Shown: positions 25,737 to 35,635, numbered from the stretch's first letter. The stretch: DNA of 64,000 nt from Saccharomonospora piscinae (GCF_005862235.1 NZ_VCEK01000002.1:1-64000), one strand, 5' to 3'. Program-made: numbers and translations. Notes: generated by a model not told the origin, from the letters alone.

Positions 25737-27374
25737 TCAGCCCGCCCCGCCCCGGGCATAGGTCAGCTTCTCGCCGCCGTACACCGCCTCACCGCCGACG
25801 AACGTCGCCAGCACGCCGATCCCGTCGATGGCCGACGACGGCACGGTCGTGGGGTCGTCGTCGAGCAGCACGAGGTCGGCGTCCATCCCGGCCTCGATGT
25901 GGCCTCGCCGGTGCTCCAACCCGCCCGCGTACGCCGCGTGCGTGGTGAACGCCCGCAACGCCTCGGTGGCGTCCACGCGCTCGTCCTGCGCCAGCACCAC
26001 ACCACCGCTCGTGGTGCGCTCGACCATGTTCCGCATGCCCGCCAGCGGCGCGCCCGTGCCCACGCAGGGCCGGTCGGAGCTGGCCGGGACCCGCAGTCCC
26101 GCGTCGAGGAACGACCGGTGCCGGTACACCCACGGCACGCGGGCGTCGCCGAGCGCGGCGCGGATGGTGTCGCCGATCTCGTACAGGAAGCGCGCCTGCG
26201 GCACCGGGACGACGTCGAGTGCCGCCAGTCGCGGCAACTGGTCGGGCCGCACCATGGCCGCGTGCTCGATCCGGTGCCGCACACCGGGCCGGGGGAACTC
26301 CCGCTGCGCCTGCTCGAACGCGTCGAGCGTGAGGTCGATGGCCCGGTCGCCGATCGCGTGCGCGGCCACCCGCCAGCCGCTGCGGTGCGCGGCGAGGATG
26401 CGTGCCCGCAGCACCTCAGGGTCGTCGCCCAGCACGCCGAGTCCCCCACCGCCCTCGAACGGCTCCGTCACCGCCGCCGTGCGACTGCTCAACGCGCCGT
26501 CGGTGAAGATCTTCATCGGGCCGATGCGCAGCCTGTCGTCGCCGAACCCGCTGCGCAGGCCGAGATCGAGCCCCACGAGTTCCTCGGCGAGCGGGTGCAG
26601 TACGTCCGCGGCGGGCATCAGCTCGACCCGCGCCGTCAACTCACCACGCTGCCGGGCGAGCTGGTAGGCCGCCGCCTCGGCCGGGCTGTGGCCGATCCAG
26701 CCGCCCCCGATGCCCGCCTCCGTGACGTGGGTGAGGCCCTCCGCGGCGTACACCTTCGCCGCCCTGGCGATGGCCTCGGCCAGCTCGTCGACCGGGTACG
26801 GCTTGACGAGCGCGTCCACGAGCTGCTGGGCCTGCTCGGCGAGCAGGCCCGTGGCCTCGCCCGCCGCGTCGCGCTCGACGACGCCGCCCTCCGGCACCGG
26901 CGCGCTGCCGTCGAGAATCCCCGCCTTGTCGAGGATCGCGCTGCTGGCCACGCACATGTGCGCGGAGCGGTGCTTGAGCCACACGGGACGGCCACCACCG
27001 GCGCGGTCCAGCGCCGCCCGCTCGGGGTGGCGGCCCAGCACGAAGTCGTCGTACTGCGACCCGACGACCCAGGCATCCGACGGGAGCTGCGCGGCGCGGG
27101 CGGCCACCGTGTCGTACAGCTCGTCGAGCGTGCGGCATCCGGACAGGTCCAGCTCCGCGAGCGACAGCCCGTACCAGACCATGTGGTTGTGCGCGTCGGT
27201 GAATCCGGGCGTGAGCACGGCACCGCCGCCGTCCACGACCGTGCGCGCGGAGAGGCCGGCGACCTCGTCGTCGACGCCGACGATGCGACCGCCGAGCACG
27301 CCCACGGTATGGGCCCGGGGCGCCTCGTCCCGCATGGTCAGGGCACGCACGTTTCGCAGAAGCAGGTCCAGCAC
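25737..27374 (-). CDS. YtcJ-type amidohydrolase
   Basis: A 545-residue metal-dependent amidohydrolase. 'VLTPGFTDAHNHMVWYG' (near residue 55) holds the HxH metal ligands, 'IGPMKIFTDGAL' (near 290) the expected lysine, 'VAAHAIGDRAIDL' (near 340) and 'RIEHAAMVRPDQL' (near 370) further His ligands, and 'SDRPCVG' the Asp. YtcJ/AF-type family members hydrolyse formamides or related amides; substrate unknown. GTG at 27374 follows AGGGAGGAAA. A lipoprotein gene is divergent. Confidence 0.85.
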   Translation of the reverse strand: MLDLLLRNVRALTMRDEAPRAHTVGVLGGRIVGVDDEVAGLSARTVVDGGGAVLTPGFTDAHNHMVWYGLSLAELDLSGCRTLDELYDTVAARAAQLPSDAWVVGSQYDDFVLGRHPERAALDRAGGGRPVWLKHRSAHMCVASSAILDKAGILDGSAPVPEGGVVERDAAGEATGLLAEQAQQLVDALVKPYPVDELAEAIARAAKVYAAEGLTHVTEAGIGGGWIGHSPAEAAAYQLARQRGELTARVELMPAADVLHPLAEELVGLDLGLRSGFGDDRLRIGPMKIFTDGALSSRTAAVTEPFEGGGGLGVLGDDPEVLRARILAAHRSGWRVAAHAIGDRAIDLTLDAFEQAQREFPRPGVRHRIEHAAMVRPDQLPRLAALDVVPVPQARFLYEIGDTIRAALGDARVPWVYRHRSFLDAGLRVPASSDRPCVGTGAPLAGMRNMVERTTSGGVVLAQDERVDATEALRAFTTHAAYAGGLEHRRGHIEAGMDADLVLLDDDPTTVPSSAIDGIGVLATFVGGEAVYGGEKLTYARGGAG

Positions 27375-27471
27375 CGCGGTTTCCTCCCTAGAATTCGGGT
27401 CACGAAGTCGGCCGATTACCCTCGGAGCACGCTCGACGGTACCCGGACGCGGGAGAAAGGGGCAGCGGTCT

Positions 27472-28140
27472 GTGCGCCAGAAACTCAGGCGGCCGGCGAT
27501 CGCGGTGATGGCGTGCCTTGCCGTGGCCGCGGCACTGGCCACCGGCTGCACGACCTCGCCCGCGGCCACGGCGGAACCGGTGCAACGCACCCACACGGTC
27601 GTGTTCGACCCCTACGGCGAGCACGGCGATCCCGCCGCGGGCCTCCGGGTCACCGACGAGGTGTCGGCGCGGTGCGAGAACTCCCTGCTCAGCCCGGAGA
27701 ATCCGCTCGCCCGGCGTTGCTTCACCAACGAGACGACAGTGGCCCTGGACCCGTGTTTCGTGCCGGCGGGGCCGGTACTCGTCCGCGCTCCCGGGGACGG
27801 GGACGCGCAACTCACCAGCGTCGACACCGTGGCACTCTGCCTCGCCGACCCGGCACAGTCCGAGCTCACCAGGGTGTACGTGCTGCACGACAACGGTGAG
27901 CAGCCGCGCGATTCGGCGGCGTTCGACCCGCACTGGTTCCTCGAACTCGCCGACGGCACGCGCTGCGCCAAGATCTTCGGGGTGCGCGAGACGGTCGAGG
28001 GCCACCACCTCAGCTACCGCTGCGACGAGGGCCAGCTCTACGGGATGCTGGACGAGGCAGGAACCGTCTGGACCATTCACCACCGTGCCGAGGGGGAGGA
28101 CGAGCTGGACGTCGCGGAGGTGCGCACAGTCTGGAAGTGA
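27472..28140 (+). CDS. Putative lipoprotein
   Basis: A 222-residue exported protein. A signal peptide (residues 1-27) ends with the lipobox 'LATGC', so Cys27 or so should be lipidated. The mature part has several paired cysteines ('CENSLL', 'RRCFTN', 'DPCFVP', 'LCLADP', 'RCAKIF', 'YRCDEG'), suggesting disulfides. I do not recognise the family. GTG at 27472 is the most upstream start consistent with the signal peptide. A hairpin terminator follows. Confidence 0.75.
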   Translation: MRQKLRRPAIAVMACLAVAAALATGCTTSPAATAEPVQRTHTVVFDPYGEHGDPAAGLRVTDEVSARCENSLLSPENPLARRCFTNETTVALDPCFVPAGPVLVRAPGDGDAQLTSVDTVALCLADPAQSELTRVYVLHDNGEQPRDSAAFDPHWFLELADGTRCAKIFGVRETVEGHHLSYRCDEGQLYGMLDEAGTVWTIHHRAEGEDELDVAEVRTVWK

Positions 28141-28173
28141 GGCCGTGGCGGACGGCGGTGGCCCGCCACGGTC
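28141..28173. terminator. Hairpin terminator between convergent genes
   Basis: CCGTGGCGG (28143-28151) pairs with CCGCCACGG (28163-28171) around an 11-nt loop, between the lipoprotein gene and the convergent amphi-Trp gene. Confidence 0.6.
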
Positions 28174-28188
28174 TCCGGGACAGGCCGG

Positions 28189-28464
28189 TCAGACCACCGG
28201 CTTGTCGTCGGCTTCGGTCGCCTCGTCGGCGTCCTCGCCCGCATCGGCCAGCGTCCACTTCAGCTGGAACTCGATCTCCTCCTCGCCGTCGCCCCGCTCG
28301 TGCTCGATGGAGAACTGGGCGCGAGCGGGAACGCGGACGCGCTCACCGGCGATCTGGATGCGGAACGGCTGGTCGGTCTCCAGTGCGTCGGCGAGACGGC
28401 GCAGCTTGGCGACCACCTCCGCGGTCGAGTAGAACTGCTCCACATCACGGGGTGCGGCGGTCAC
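28189..28464 (-). CDS. Amphi-Trp domain protein
   Basis: A 91-residue acidic protein. 'EVVAKLRRLADALETDQPFRI' region (about residues 16-36), 'VRVPARAQFSIEHER' and 'EEIEFQLKWTLAD' match the amphi-Trp domain, a small widespread domain of unknown function. AAGGAGGAGTC gives a good ribosome binding site for GTG at 28464. It follows the B12-binding gene by 46 nt on the same strand, so it is likely the third gene of a PP2C / B12-binding / amphi-Trp operon. Confidence 0.8.
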   Translation of the reverse strand: MTAAPRDVEQFYSTAEVVAKLRRLADALETDQPFRIQIAGERVRVPARAQFSIEHERGDGEEEIEFQLKWTLADAGEDADEATEADDKPVV

Positions 28465-28510
28465 GACTCCTCCTTCACGGCTCGGGTTGTCGAGTCGATC
28501 ATGGCACGGG

Positions 28511-29554
28511 TCACGCGGGCGCGGTGCCGGGCCAGCGGTCCTCCACCAGCCTCCGCGCCAACGGGTACTCCCCCAGCGCGGCCACGAGCTCCCCGCGCAG
28601 GTCGACGACCGCCGACGGCGGCACCGAGCGCGCCCGCAACACGGCGGCCGTCCAGTCGGCGACCTCACTCACGAGCCTGCCGTCGCCCGTCAGCAGCGCG
28701 CCCTGCAGGCAACGCAGCGGCTGCTCGATACAGTCGCGCGCCACCAGCGTGAGGTCGGTGTCGGCCACGATGTCGTCGGCGGGCGCGAGCCCGGCCGGTT
28801 TCCAGTGCCGCGCCACCAGCTCCACCAGACGGTGATGATCGGCGTCGAGACCGCGCTGCTCCGACACCACGGCCACGGGCAGCGGCTCCACCGGTTCGAC
28901 GGTGGCGGGCAGCTCCTCGACGAGATCGAGCCCCTCGGGCAGGGTCGGCGCCCACGCCGTCGCCCCGAGCGCGCGGGCACGCAGCGCATCGGGACCGAAC
29001 GCCGCACCGCCCGCCAGTACCGGGATGCCTGCGGTCGTGGCCGCCTCGATGGCCCGGCGGGTGCTGGGCAGCCCACCGGCCACCGACGTACTCACCGCCA
29101 CGGCGTCGGGCGCCATCTGCTGCAGGTAGGAGTAGAGCCGCTCGGCCGGAGTGGCGGCCCCGAGAAACGTGACCTGCCAGCCACGGGTTCGCAGGCTGGT
29201 GCCGACGACCATCGCCGCCAGCGCGTGCCACTCCCGTTCGGCGCACCCGACGACGACGCGGCCCTTGGTGGCGGGAACCTCGCGGACCCGCCTGGCCACG
29301 GCCTCGGTCGCGGCCAGCGAGATACCGGTGGCGATGTGTTCCTGCGCGACCGACCACTGCCCGTCCTGCCACCGCTGCCCGATCGCGCGCTGTGCCGGGG
29401 TGATCACCTCGCACAGCACCGACAGTGGCGCGTGGCCGTCGTCGAGCGCGCTGTCCACGACGCCCACCGCGGCCGACGTGTTTCCCGACAACAGCGCGTA
29501 CTCGAAGTCGTCGAGGACGGCCACATTGTCGGAACGGGGAGGGCCGGTGCTCAT
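28511..29554 (-). CDS. Cobalamin (B12)-binding domain protein
   Basis: A 347-residue cytosolic protein. A four-helix cap (about residues 10-85, including 'VITPAQRAIGQRWQDGQWSV' and 'EHIATGISLAA') precedes a Rossmann-like B12 domain (about 95-215: 'GRVVVGCAEREWHALAAMVV', 'GWQVTFLGAATPAERL', 'VAVSTSVAGGLPSTRRAI'). The usual DxHxxG Co ligand is replaced by 'EREWHALA', which keeps the His (E-x-x-H). The C-terminal 130 residues are helical and unrecognised. It lies 3 nt after the PP2C gene, so it may be the sensor for that phosphatase. CarH-like light sensing through B12 is an attractive but unproven idea. Confidence 0.82.
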   Translation of the reverse strand: MSTGPPRSDNVAVLDDFEYALLSGNTSAAVGVVDSALDDGHAPLSVLCEVITPAQRAIGQRWQDGQWSVAQEHIATGISLAATEAVARRVREVPATKGRVVVGCAEREWHALAAMVVGTSLRTRGWQVTFLGAATPAERLYSYLQQMAPDAVAVSTSVAGGLPSTRRAIEAATTAGIPVLAGGAAFGPDALRARALGATAWAPTLPEGLDLVEELPATVEPVEPLPVAVVSEQRGLDADHHRLVELVARHWKPAGLAPADDIVADTDLTLVARDCIEQPLRCLQGALLTGDGRLVSEVADWTAAVLRARSVPPSAVVDLRGELVAALGEYPLARRLVEDRWPGTAPA

Positions 29555-29557
29555 GGA

Positions 29558-30844
29558 TCACGCTCCGTTTCGCACGGCGAGCAGGGCGATGTCGTCGTGG
29601 CCGCCCCCGTCGAGATGTTCGAGGACGCGCTGCTCGACAGCCTCGCACAGGGTGGCCGGTCCCGCTCCCGCGTACTCGGGCAGCAGCAGGCGCAGCCGTT
29701 CGTGGCCGTAGAAGTCGTCGGGCCCGCGCGCCTCGTCCACCCCGTCGGTGTAGAGCAGCATGGTGTCGCCCTCACCGAGCCGCACCCCGGCCTCGGCGAA
29801 GGTCAGGCCGGGGATCATGCCGGCGACGGTGCCCGCGATCGTGACCTCGTCGACGGTGCCGTCGGCCCGCAACACCAGCGGTGGAGGGTGCCCGGCCACC
29901 CCCACGGTCGCCGCCAGTTCCGCCGACTCCGGCTCCCGCTGGAACCGCACGCACGCAGCGGTGACGAACCGGTCGGCGAGCTGGCCGCGCAGGACCTCGT
30001 TCAACGCACCGAGCACGCGCGCGGGCGAGCGGTCGAAGAACGCCGCCGCTCTGATCGTCTGCCGCGCGAGGCCGGTGTAGACGGCCGCGTCGATGCCCTT
30101 GCCGCACACGTCGCCGACCACGACGGTGAAGTCCTCGGGCGTGCCGTGGACGTCGTAGAAGTCGCCGCCGATGCTGAGCCGCTGGGCGCCGGGCCGGTAC
30201 CGCGCGGCCAGCCGCACCCCGCCCAGTTCCGGCAGTTCCGGCGGGCGCAGCGACGCCTGCAACGCCTCCGCCATCTGCCCGCGCTCCTCGTAGAGCCGCG
30301 CCGACTCCAGGGTGGCGGCGACCCGGTAGACGAACTCCTCGGCCACCAGTACGTCACCGGAGGTCTCCTGGTCGTCGGCGCGCGCGAGCAGGAGCACCCC
30401 GTTGGTGGCACCGCCGATGTTCAGCGGTACGGCGAGCATCTCGGCGGGGCGGCGACTCGCCACCACGGCCCTCAGCGCTTCCGAGGGAACCAGCGCGTCC
30501 AGGATCTCCGGACGGTCACCTGCTGGGAGTGCGTACCGGGCCGTGGTTCCGCGCCGCCGGAGGCGGGACAGCTCGTGGTCGGGTGCCAGCCTGCCGAGCG
30601 GAGTGGGGCCGGTCGCCCGCCCGCTGCTGTCGTGGGAGTACACCGAGACCTGATCGGAGTCGAAGAAGGCCAGCATGGCCCAGTGCCCCAGAGCGGGGAC
30701 GGCGAAGCCGAGTGCGCGCAGCGCCGTGCGCCGGACGTTGAGCGAACCGGCGAGCTGCCGCGAGACCTGTTGCAGAAAGCGCATCTGCTCCCGGTCACCG
30801 CCGACCGCGGCCGGACCGGGCCGATGGTCGGCTGACGTACTCAC
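29558..30844 (-). CDS. GAF / PP2C (SpoIIE-type) serine phosphatase
   Basis: A 428-residue phosphatase. An N-terminal GAF-like sensor (about residues 20-180, 'MLAVPLNIGGATNGVLLLA') is joined by a helix ('FVYRVAATLESARLYEERGQ') to a PP2C/RsbU domain (about 205-425): 'LSIGGDFYDVHG', 'VVVGDVCGKGIDAAVYTGLA', 'MLLYTDGVDEARG', 'GGHDDIALLAV'. The metal-binding Asp residues are present. Unlike the protein at 22989-24617 it has no kinase domain. It is the first gene of a three-gene operon with a B12-binding and an amphi-Trp protein. The start is GTG at 30844. Confidence 0.9.
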   Translation of the reverse strand: MSTSADHRPGPAAVGGDREQMRFLQQVSRQLAGSLNVRRTALRALGFAVPALGHWAMLAFFDSDQVSVYSHDSSGRATGPTPLGRLAPDHELSRLRRRGTTARYALPAGDRPEILDALVPSEALRAVVASRRPAEMLAVPLNIGGATNGVLLLARADDQETSGDVLVAEEFVYRVAATLESARLYEERGQMAEALQASLRPPELPELGGVRLAARYRPGAQRLSIGGDFYDVHGTPEDFTVVVGDVCGKGIDAAVYTGLARQTIRAAAFFDRSPARVLGALNEVLRGQLADRFVTAACVRFQREPESAELAATVGVAGHPPPLVLRADGTVDEVTIAGTVAGMIPGLTFAEAGVRLGEGDTMLLYTDGVDEARGPDDFYGHERLRLLLPEYAGAGPATLCEAVEQRVLEHLDGGGHDDIALLAVRNGA

Positions 30845-31008
30845 AACGGGACTCCTCGGCGAACATGGCGTCGGTATCCGACCTTACGGGACGGAGACGG
30901 CTCCGAGCCCCGTCGCGACCTTCTCGTGGCCCCACCGTGGCACGAGATCGTCGGAGGGTCACCGTATGGTCGCCCACGGCACGACGCAGACGAGTCCGGG
31001 ACGGTGAA

Positions 31009-31635
31009 ATGGTGATCGAGCCCGTGGACGGCACCGAGCAGCAGCGCGCCGACTCGCTCATCGCGTCCTACCGATGGGCGTCCGGGTGGAGCGACTTCCA
31101 GCTGGAGGTCGCCGTCGTCGCCGGGATCGGTGAGGACGACGCGATCAGGCGGCTGGGAGCCGAGCCGGCCGCGTGCCCCCGCGTTCGCAGCCCGTACGCG
31201 GCGGTGCGATACGCCCTCGGCGACGAGGATCCCCTCTACGAGCACGACGAGTGGGTGCTCGGGCCGGAGCGCGCCGACGCCTACCTGGGTGCGTGCGACG
31301 GCGGTGTGGCCGTGCTCGGCCCCACCGCCTCCGAGGGGCGGGCCTGCCGGAACCTGTCCAGCGGCACGCGGCTGGCGAGCGTGTTCTTCAACCCCAAGGG
31401 CAGCCTCTACGCCTCGTGCTGGCGGGACGCGACGCTGCTGTACCGGACAGAGCCCGGCACGCCCCCACCGCACGAGCGCCCCGAGGAACGGCTCCACCAC
31501 TTCGGCGACCCGGAGCACTCCTCACCGGACGAGGCGAAGGTGCTGGCGCTGCTGACTCACCACACGGGCGTGAGCATCACACAGCGGTGGCTCACGCACG
31601 GCCGGGTGCGGGCGGTGACCCTGCCCGGCGACTGA
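31009..31635 (+). CDS. Hypothetical protein
   Basis: A 208-residue soluble acidic protein. 'QQRADSLIASYRWASGWSDFQ' region at the N-terminus, 'DDAIRRLGAEPAACPRV' near residue 40, and 'LSSGTRLASVFFNPKGSLYAS' region near 120. The pattern of a 'RLGA' helix followed by Trp-rich beta strands is reminiscent of DUF6461-type proteins, but I am not confident. ATG at 31009, GTG at 31012. It is divergent from the PP2C operon. Confidence 0.55.
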   Translation: MVIEPVDGTEQQRADSLIASYRWASGWSDFQLEVAVVAGIGEDDAIRRLGAEPAACPRVRSPYAAVRYALGDEDPLYEHDEWVLGPERADAYLGACDGGVAVLGPTASEGRACRNLSSGTRLASVFFNPKGSLYASCWRDATLLYRTEPGTPPPHERPEERLHHFGDPEHSSPDEAKVLALLTHHTGVSITQRWLTHGRVRAVTLPGD

Positions 31636-31674
31636 GCACCGGGCATCGCGCGCGAGCCCGGCTAGTTTGGTCGG

Positions 31675-32235
31675 ATGGCGATCATCTACCAGGCGAACAT
31701 CGTTCCCACGAAGGCAGAACTCGTCGCGGCGTGGCTGCCGAAGCAGCCCTGGTTCGACGGGCAGGCAACCCAGCTCAACCCGATCGGCTCCTACCGCTTC
31801 GACGACCCGGTCGGCGAGGTCGGCATGGAAGCGCATCTGTTCGCGGCAGGACAGCGGCTCGTCCACGTCCCACTGACCTACCGCGCCGCGCCACTGGACG
31901 GCGCCGAGGAGTGGCTCGTCGGCACCATGGAACACTCGGTGCTCGGCACCCGCTGGGTCTACGACGGCCCCGGCGACCCGGTCTTCCGAACCGAGCTGAC
32001 CCGCGTCATCCTCGACGCGGACACCCAGGTCGAGCAGATCGTCCACACACCGGAAGGCCCGGTGACCCGCGAGCCGACGATGTGGGTCCGCGGCAGCGGC
32101 GCGAGCCGGAATCCCGCCGAGGGAATCGTCGTGGTCCGTGATCCCCGCCGAGCACCGGCCCGGCCTGCCGGCCCGGCCCTCACCGGAACCTGGGGCGACC
32201 GGGACGAGCCCGCGGTGCTGGCCTACCTCGCCTGA
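31675..32235 (+). CDS. Maltokinase N-terminal cap-like protein (Cg0192-like)
   Basis: A 186-residue protein. 'MAIIYQANIVPTKAELVAAW' at the start, 'IGSYRFDDPVGEVGMEAHL' near 41 and 'LVHVPLTYRAAPLDGAEEWL' near 64 match the maltokinase N-terminal cap-like family found as stand-alone proteins in actinobacteria. Its role is unknown. Proximity to otsA/otsB is suggestive, since maltokinase connects trehalose to glucan synthesis, but it lacks the kinase part itself. Confidence 0.75.
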   Translation: MAIIYQANIVPTKAELVAAWLPKQPWFDGQATQLNPIGSYRFDDPVGEVGMEAHLFAAGQRLVHVPLTYRAAPLDGAEEWLVGTMEHSVLGTRWVYDGPGDPVFRTELTRVILDADTQVEQIVHTPEGPVTREPTMWVRGSGASRNPAEGIVVVRDPRRAPARPAGPALTGTWGDRDEPAVLAYLA

Positions 32236-32254
32236 GGCGTCGATCGCCTCACGG

Positions 32255-32327
32255 AGCCGGCAAGGGGACTCGAACCCCTGACCTTCTGTTTACAAGACAG
32301 ATGCTCTACCAACTGAGCTATACCGGC
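32255..32327 (-). tRNA. tRNA-Thr (anticodon TGT)
   Basis: A 73-nt cloverleaf on the minus strand. The acceptor stem GCCGGTA/TGCCGGC, D-stem GCTC/GAGC, anticodon stem TCTGT/ACAGA with loop CTTGTAA (anticodon at 32294-32292), and T-stem AGGGG/CCCCT with loop TTCGAAC are all intact. The anticodon TGT reads ACA (Thr). CCA is not encoded. Confidence 0.97.
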
Positions 32328-32578
32328 CGGATTTCCGTGCGCCGGGGGGCGCGCGGCTCCACCCTCACTATATCCAGCGCGATGTGCGCCACAGCGACCG
32401 CCCGGGAAGCCTCGTCGTGCCTGTTGAGCGGGCCAGCAGCGATTACCGTGGACCGAGGTCACAGTCGAACAACAATGTGGTATACGCCACGGCCCTTGGG
32501 GTGCAACGACCAGCGTCACCCGGCCGATGGTCTGGCGGGGGATTCGCTGGAACTCCCTCGCTTGTCGAGGAGGTGGAG

Positions 32579-34102
32579 ATGAAACTGAAGCCGCGCGCTC
32601 GTGCGGCCGCACCCAAGCGCCGTCACGCGTGGCAGATCCTGGAAGCACCAGCCGACGATCAGGCAGACAAGCGCGCACAGCGGCAGCAGCGCAGCCACCG
32701 CACCCGGCAGCGCGCGTGGCACGTCCTGGAGCCGCCGACGGGTGAGTTGCCCGCGGTGGAACCGTTCCAGGACCACGCCATCGGGCCCGAGCTGCCCGAC
32801 GAGACCACCGTTCACCTGGTCCTGGACCTGGTGACGCGGATCGGCGAGGTCCAGATGGCCAACGGCGCTGGCGCGTCGGACGTCACCGCGACCATCCTCG
32901 CGCTGACCCGCGCGCTGGGTGTGCCGCGCTGCGAGGTGGACGTGATCTTCACGTCCATCACCGTGAGTTGCCTCCGGGGCAGTGACCTTCCCCCGGTCAC
33001 GGCGCTTCGCGTCGTCCGCTCGCGCAGCCTCGACTACACCCGGTTGTCCGAAACCGAACGCCTCGTGCAGCGGCTGCTCCGCAACCGGATCAGCGCGGCC
33101 GACGCGTACACGGAACTGGTCAGCATCACCAACGCCAAGCACCCCTACCCGCGCTGGGTCTCGACCCTGGCCTGGGGCGGCATGGCGGGTTTCATCACCC
33201 TCCTGCTCGGCGGGACCGGCTGGCTGCCGGTGATCTCGTTCGTGATCAGTGCCGTGGTCGACCGGGTGGGCCGGCTGCTCAACAAGGGCGCCCTGCCCTT
33301 TTTCTTTCAACAGGTGGTCGGCGGGTTCATCGCGACGCTCGCCGCGACCGCCATCGTCAACATCGAATCCCTCGATCTCGAAAGACCCACCCTGGTGGTC
33401 GCCGCGGCCCTGACCGTGTTGCTGTCGGGACTGTCCACGGTGTCCGCGGTGCAGGACGCCATCACCGGTTACTACGTCACGGCGTCGGGCCGGACCCTCG
33501 AAGTGGCGATCATGAGTGCGGGACTCATCACGGGCGTGGGTGCCGCGCTCAGCCTCGCGACCGAGCTGGGTGCCACGCACACGCCCCTGCCCACCACGCC
33601 CGCGTACACCCCGCTGTCGCTGCCGGTGATGATGGTGGCCGGGACGGGCGCGGCGGCGTGCTTCGCACTGGCGTCGTACTCGAAGGTGCGACCGCTGGCC
33701 GTGGCGGCCGTCGCGGGTGCCGTGGGCGCGAGCGCGTACGGCGCACTCGGTCTCGCCGGCTACAACCAGATCTTCGCCGCGTCCATCGCGGCGACGCTCG
33801 TGGGGCTCGGCGGGGGCGTGCTCGCCCGCAGGCTCAAGGTCACCCCGCTGGTGGTGGCCGTGTCCGGCATCACCCCGCTCCTTCCGGGGTTCTCCACCTA
33901 CCGGGGAATGTCCGAACTCGTCGACGGCGGCAACATCACCACGCTCATGTCCGCCGTGGCCATCGGCCTGGCACTGGCCGCGGGCGTAGTGCTCGGTGAG
34001 TTCCTGGCGCAGCCGGTCAGGACGGGTCTCGGCAGGCTCGAACGCAAGCTGTCAGGGCCCCGGATGGCCGGGCCCCTGAACGCTGGCCGCCCCCTCGAAT
34101 AG
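32579..34102 (+). CDS. Threonine/serine exporter family protein (ThrE-like)
   Basis: A 507-residue membrane protein. A basic N-terminal extension of about 80 residues precedes the ThrE soluble domain ('[20 protein letters not shown]', residues 79-98; '[15 protein letters not shown]'). About ten transmembrane helices follow, e.g. '[20 protein letters not shown]' near 198 and '[12 protein letters not shown]' near 252, ending with '[14 protein letters not shown]', a hallmark of the C-terminal ThrE half. AGGAGGTGGAG precedes the ATG. The family exports threonine and serine in Corynebacterium. The adjacent tRNA-Thr is probably coincidence. Confidence 0.88.
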   Translation: MKLKPRARAAAPKRRHAWQILEAPADDQADKRAQRQQRSHRTRQRAWHVLEPPTGELPAVEPFQDHAIGPELPDETTVHLVLDLVTRIGEVQMANGAGASDVTATILALTRALGVPRCEVDVIFTSITVSCLRGSDLPPVTALRVVRSRSLDYTRLSETERLVQRLLRNRISAADAYTELVSITNAKHPYPRWVSTLAWGGMAGFITLLLGGTGWLPVISFVISAVVDRVGRLLNKGALPFFFQQVVGGFIATLAATAIVNIESLDLERPTLVVAAALTVLLSGLSTVSAVQDAITGYYVTASGRTLEVAIMSAGLITGVGAALSLATELGATHTPLPTTPAYTPLSLPVMMVAGTGAAACFALASYSKVRPLAVAAVAGAVGASAYGALGLAGYNQIFAASIAATLVGLGGGVLARRLKVTPLVVAVSGITPLLPGFSTYRGMSELVDGGNITTLMSAVAIGLALAAGVVLGEFLAQPVRTGLGRLERKLSGPRMAGPLNAGRPLE

Positions 34103-34125
34103 CTCCACCGCGATACTGTTTGAGC

Positions 34126-35595
34126 ATGCCTTTCCCGGAGCTTGCCGAACCGTCGGAGATTCCCCGGTCGAACGCGAGAGCCGAGTTCGTGGTCGTCGCC
34201 AACCGGTTGCCGGTGGACCTCGAACGCTCCTCGGACGGCACCCAGCGCTGGACACAGAGCCCCGGCGGGCTCGTGTCCGCGCTGGAGCCGTTCCTGCGCT
34301 CCCGCAAGGGCGCATGGGTGGGCTGGCCCGGTGTTCCGGACGTGGACGTCGAGGAGTTCAGCGACGACGGCCTGGTGCTGCACCCGGTGTCGCTGACCTC
34401 CGCGGAGGTGGCCGACTACTACGAAGGCTTCTCGAACGCGACGCTGTGGCCGCTCTACCACGACGTGGTGGCCCGGCCGGTGTTCGACCGCGGCTGGTGG
34501 GAAAGCTACGTGCGGGTCAACCGCCGCTTCGCCGAGGCCAGCGCCGCCGTGGCGGGTGAGGGCGCCACCGTGTGGGTGCAGGACTACCAGCTGCAACTCG
34601 TGCCCACGATGCTGCGCGACCTGCGCCCCGACCTGCGTATCGGGTTCTTCCTGCACATCCCCTTCCCGCCCGTGGAGCTGTTCATGCAGCTGCCGTGGCG
34701 GGCCGAGATCGTCCGCGGGCTGATCGGAGCCGACCTGGTGGGCTTCCACCGGCCCGGTGGGGCGCAGAACTTCCTCTGGCTGGCCCGGCAGCTCATCGGG
34801 CTGGAACCCAGCCGGGGCTCGGTGGGTGTGCGATCCCGTCCGGGCATGGTGCAGGTCGGCGACCGCACCGTCCGGGTCGGCGCGTTCCCCATCTCCATCG
34901 ACGCGGCGGGGCTCGACACCCTGTCGCGCAGCAAGGAGGTCCAGGAGCGTGCCGCGCAGGTGCGGCACGAGCTGGGCGACCCGAAGACGGTGTTGCTCGG
35001 GGTCGACCGGCTCGACTACACGAAGGGCATCGACCTGCGGTTGCAGGCGTTCCACGAACTGCTCCAGGAGGGCAGGGTCAAGCCCGACGACGTCACGTTC
35101 ATCCAGCTGGCCACTCCCAGCAGGGAGCGGGTCGAGCACTACCAGCAGATGCGCAGTGAGATCGAGCAGATGGTGGGGCGCATCAACGGCGAGTTCGCCC
35201 GCGTCGGGCACCCCGCCGTGCACTACCTGCACCAGTCCGTGAACCGCTCCGAGCTGGCCGCGTTCTTCTCCGCCGCCGACGTCATGGTCGTCACGCCGCT
35301 GCGGGACGGCATGAACCTCGTCTGCAAGGAGTACGTCGCGTGCAGACACGATCTTGGTGGCGCACTCCTGCTGTCGGAGTTCGCGGGAGCGGCGGCCGAG
35401 CTGAGCAGCGCTTTTCTCGTCAATCCGCACGACCTGGACGGGGTGAAGAACGCACTCGAACAGGCCATTACGCTCGACCCCGCGGAAGGTCGGCGTAGGA
35501 TGCGCGCCTTGCGTCGTCAGGTGCTGACACACGACGTCGACAGGTGGGCGCGCTCGTTCCTCGAAGCCCTCGGGACCGAAGCGGCCACCGCCTGA
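34126..35595 (+). CDS. otsA: Trehalose-6-phosphate synthase OtsA
   Basis: A 489-residue GT20 glycosyltransferase making trehalose-6-phosphate from a nucleotide-glucose and glucose-6-phosphate. Visible: '[13 protein letters not shown]' and '[13 protein letters not shown]' (near residue 45), '[16 protein letters not shown]' (near 150), '[20 protein letters not shown]' (near 172), '[19 protein letters not shown]' (near 290) and '[17 protein letters not shown]' (near 388). ATG at 34126; a TTG at 34120 is in frame. The OtsB-GH15 fusion lies 40 nt downstream. Confidence 0.95.
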   Translation: MPFPELAEPSEIPRSNARAEFVVVANRLPVDLERSSDGTQRWTQSPGGLVSALEPFLRSRKGAWVGWPGVPDVDVEEFSDDGLVLHPVSLTSAEVADYYEGFSNATLWPLYHDVVARPVFDRGWWESYVRVNRRFAEASAAVAGEGATVWVQDYQLQLVPTMLRDLRPDLRIGFFLHIPFPPVELFMQLPWRAEIVRGLIGADLVGFHRPGGAQNFLWLARQLIGLEPSRGSVGVRSRPGMVQVGDRTVRVGAFPISIDAAGLDTLSRSKEVQERAAQVRHELGDPKTVLLGVDRLDYTKGIDLRLQAFHELLQEGRVKPDDVTFIQLATPSRERVEHYQQMRSEIEQMVGRINGEFARVGHPAVHYLHQSVNRSELAAFFSAADVMVVTPLRDGMNLVCKEYVACRHDLGGALLLSEFAGAAAELSSAFLVNPHDLDGVKNALEQAITLDPAEGRRRMRALRRQVLTHDVDRWARSFLEALGTEAATA

Positions 35596-35635
35596 CTGCT
35601 TCTCCATATGCTGCTGAACTCCTGAAGGAGGAGTG

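Noticed and set aside
25062-27899. 945-codon plus-strand frame opposite the amidohydrolase and SIS genes
   Set aside because: Composition is Arg/His/Pro-rich shadow coding; both minus-strand genes have clear family motifs.
28487-30835. 782-codon plus-strand frame opposite the PP2C and B12 genes
   Set aside because: No domain motifs, typical antisense composition; the minus-strand genes are well supported.
32255-34102. Functional link (T-box or attenuation) between tRNA-Thr and the ThrE-like exporter
   Set aside because: They are on opposite strands, and I see no T-box or threonine-rich leader in the 250-bp gap; adjacency is probably chance.
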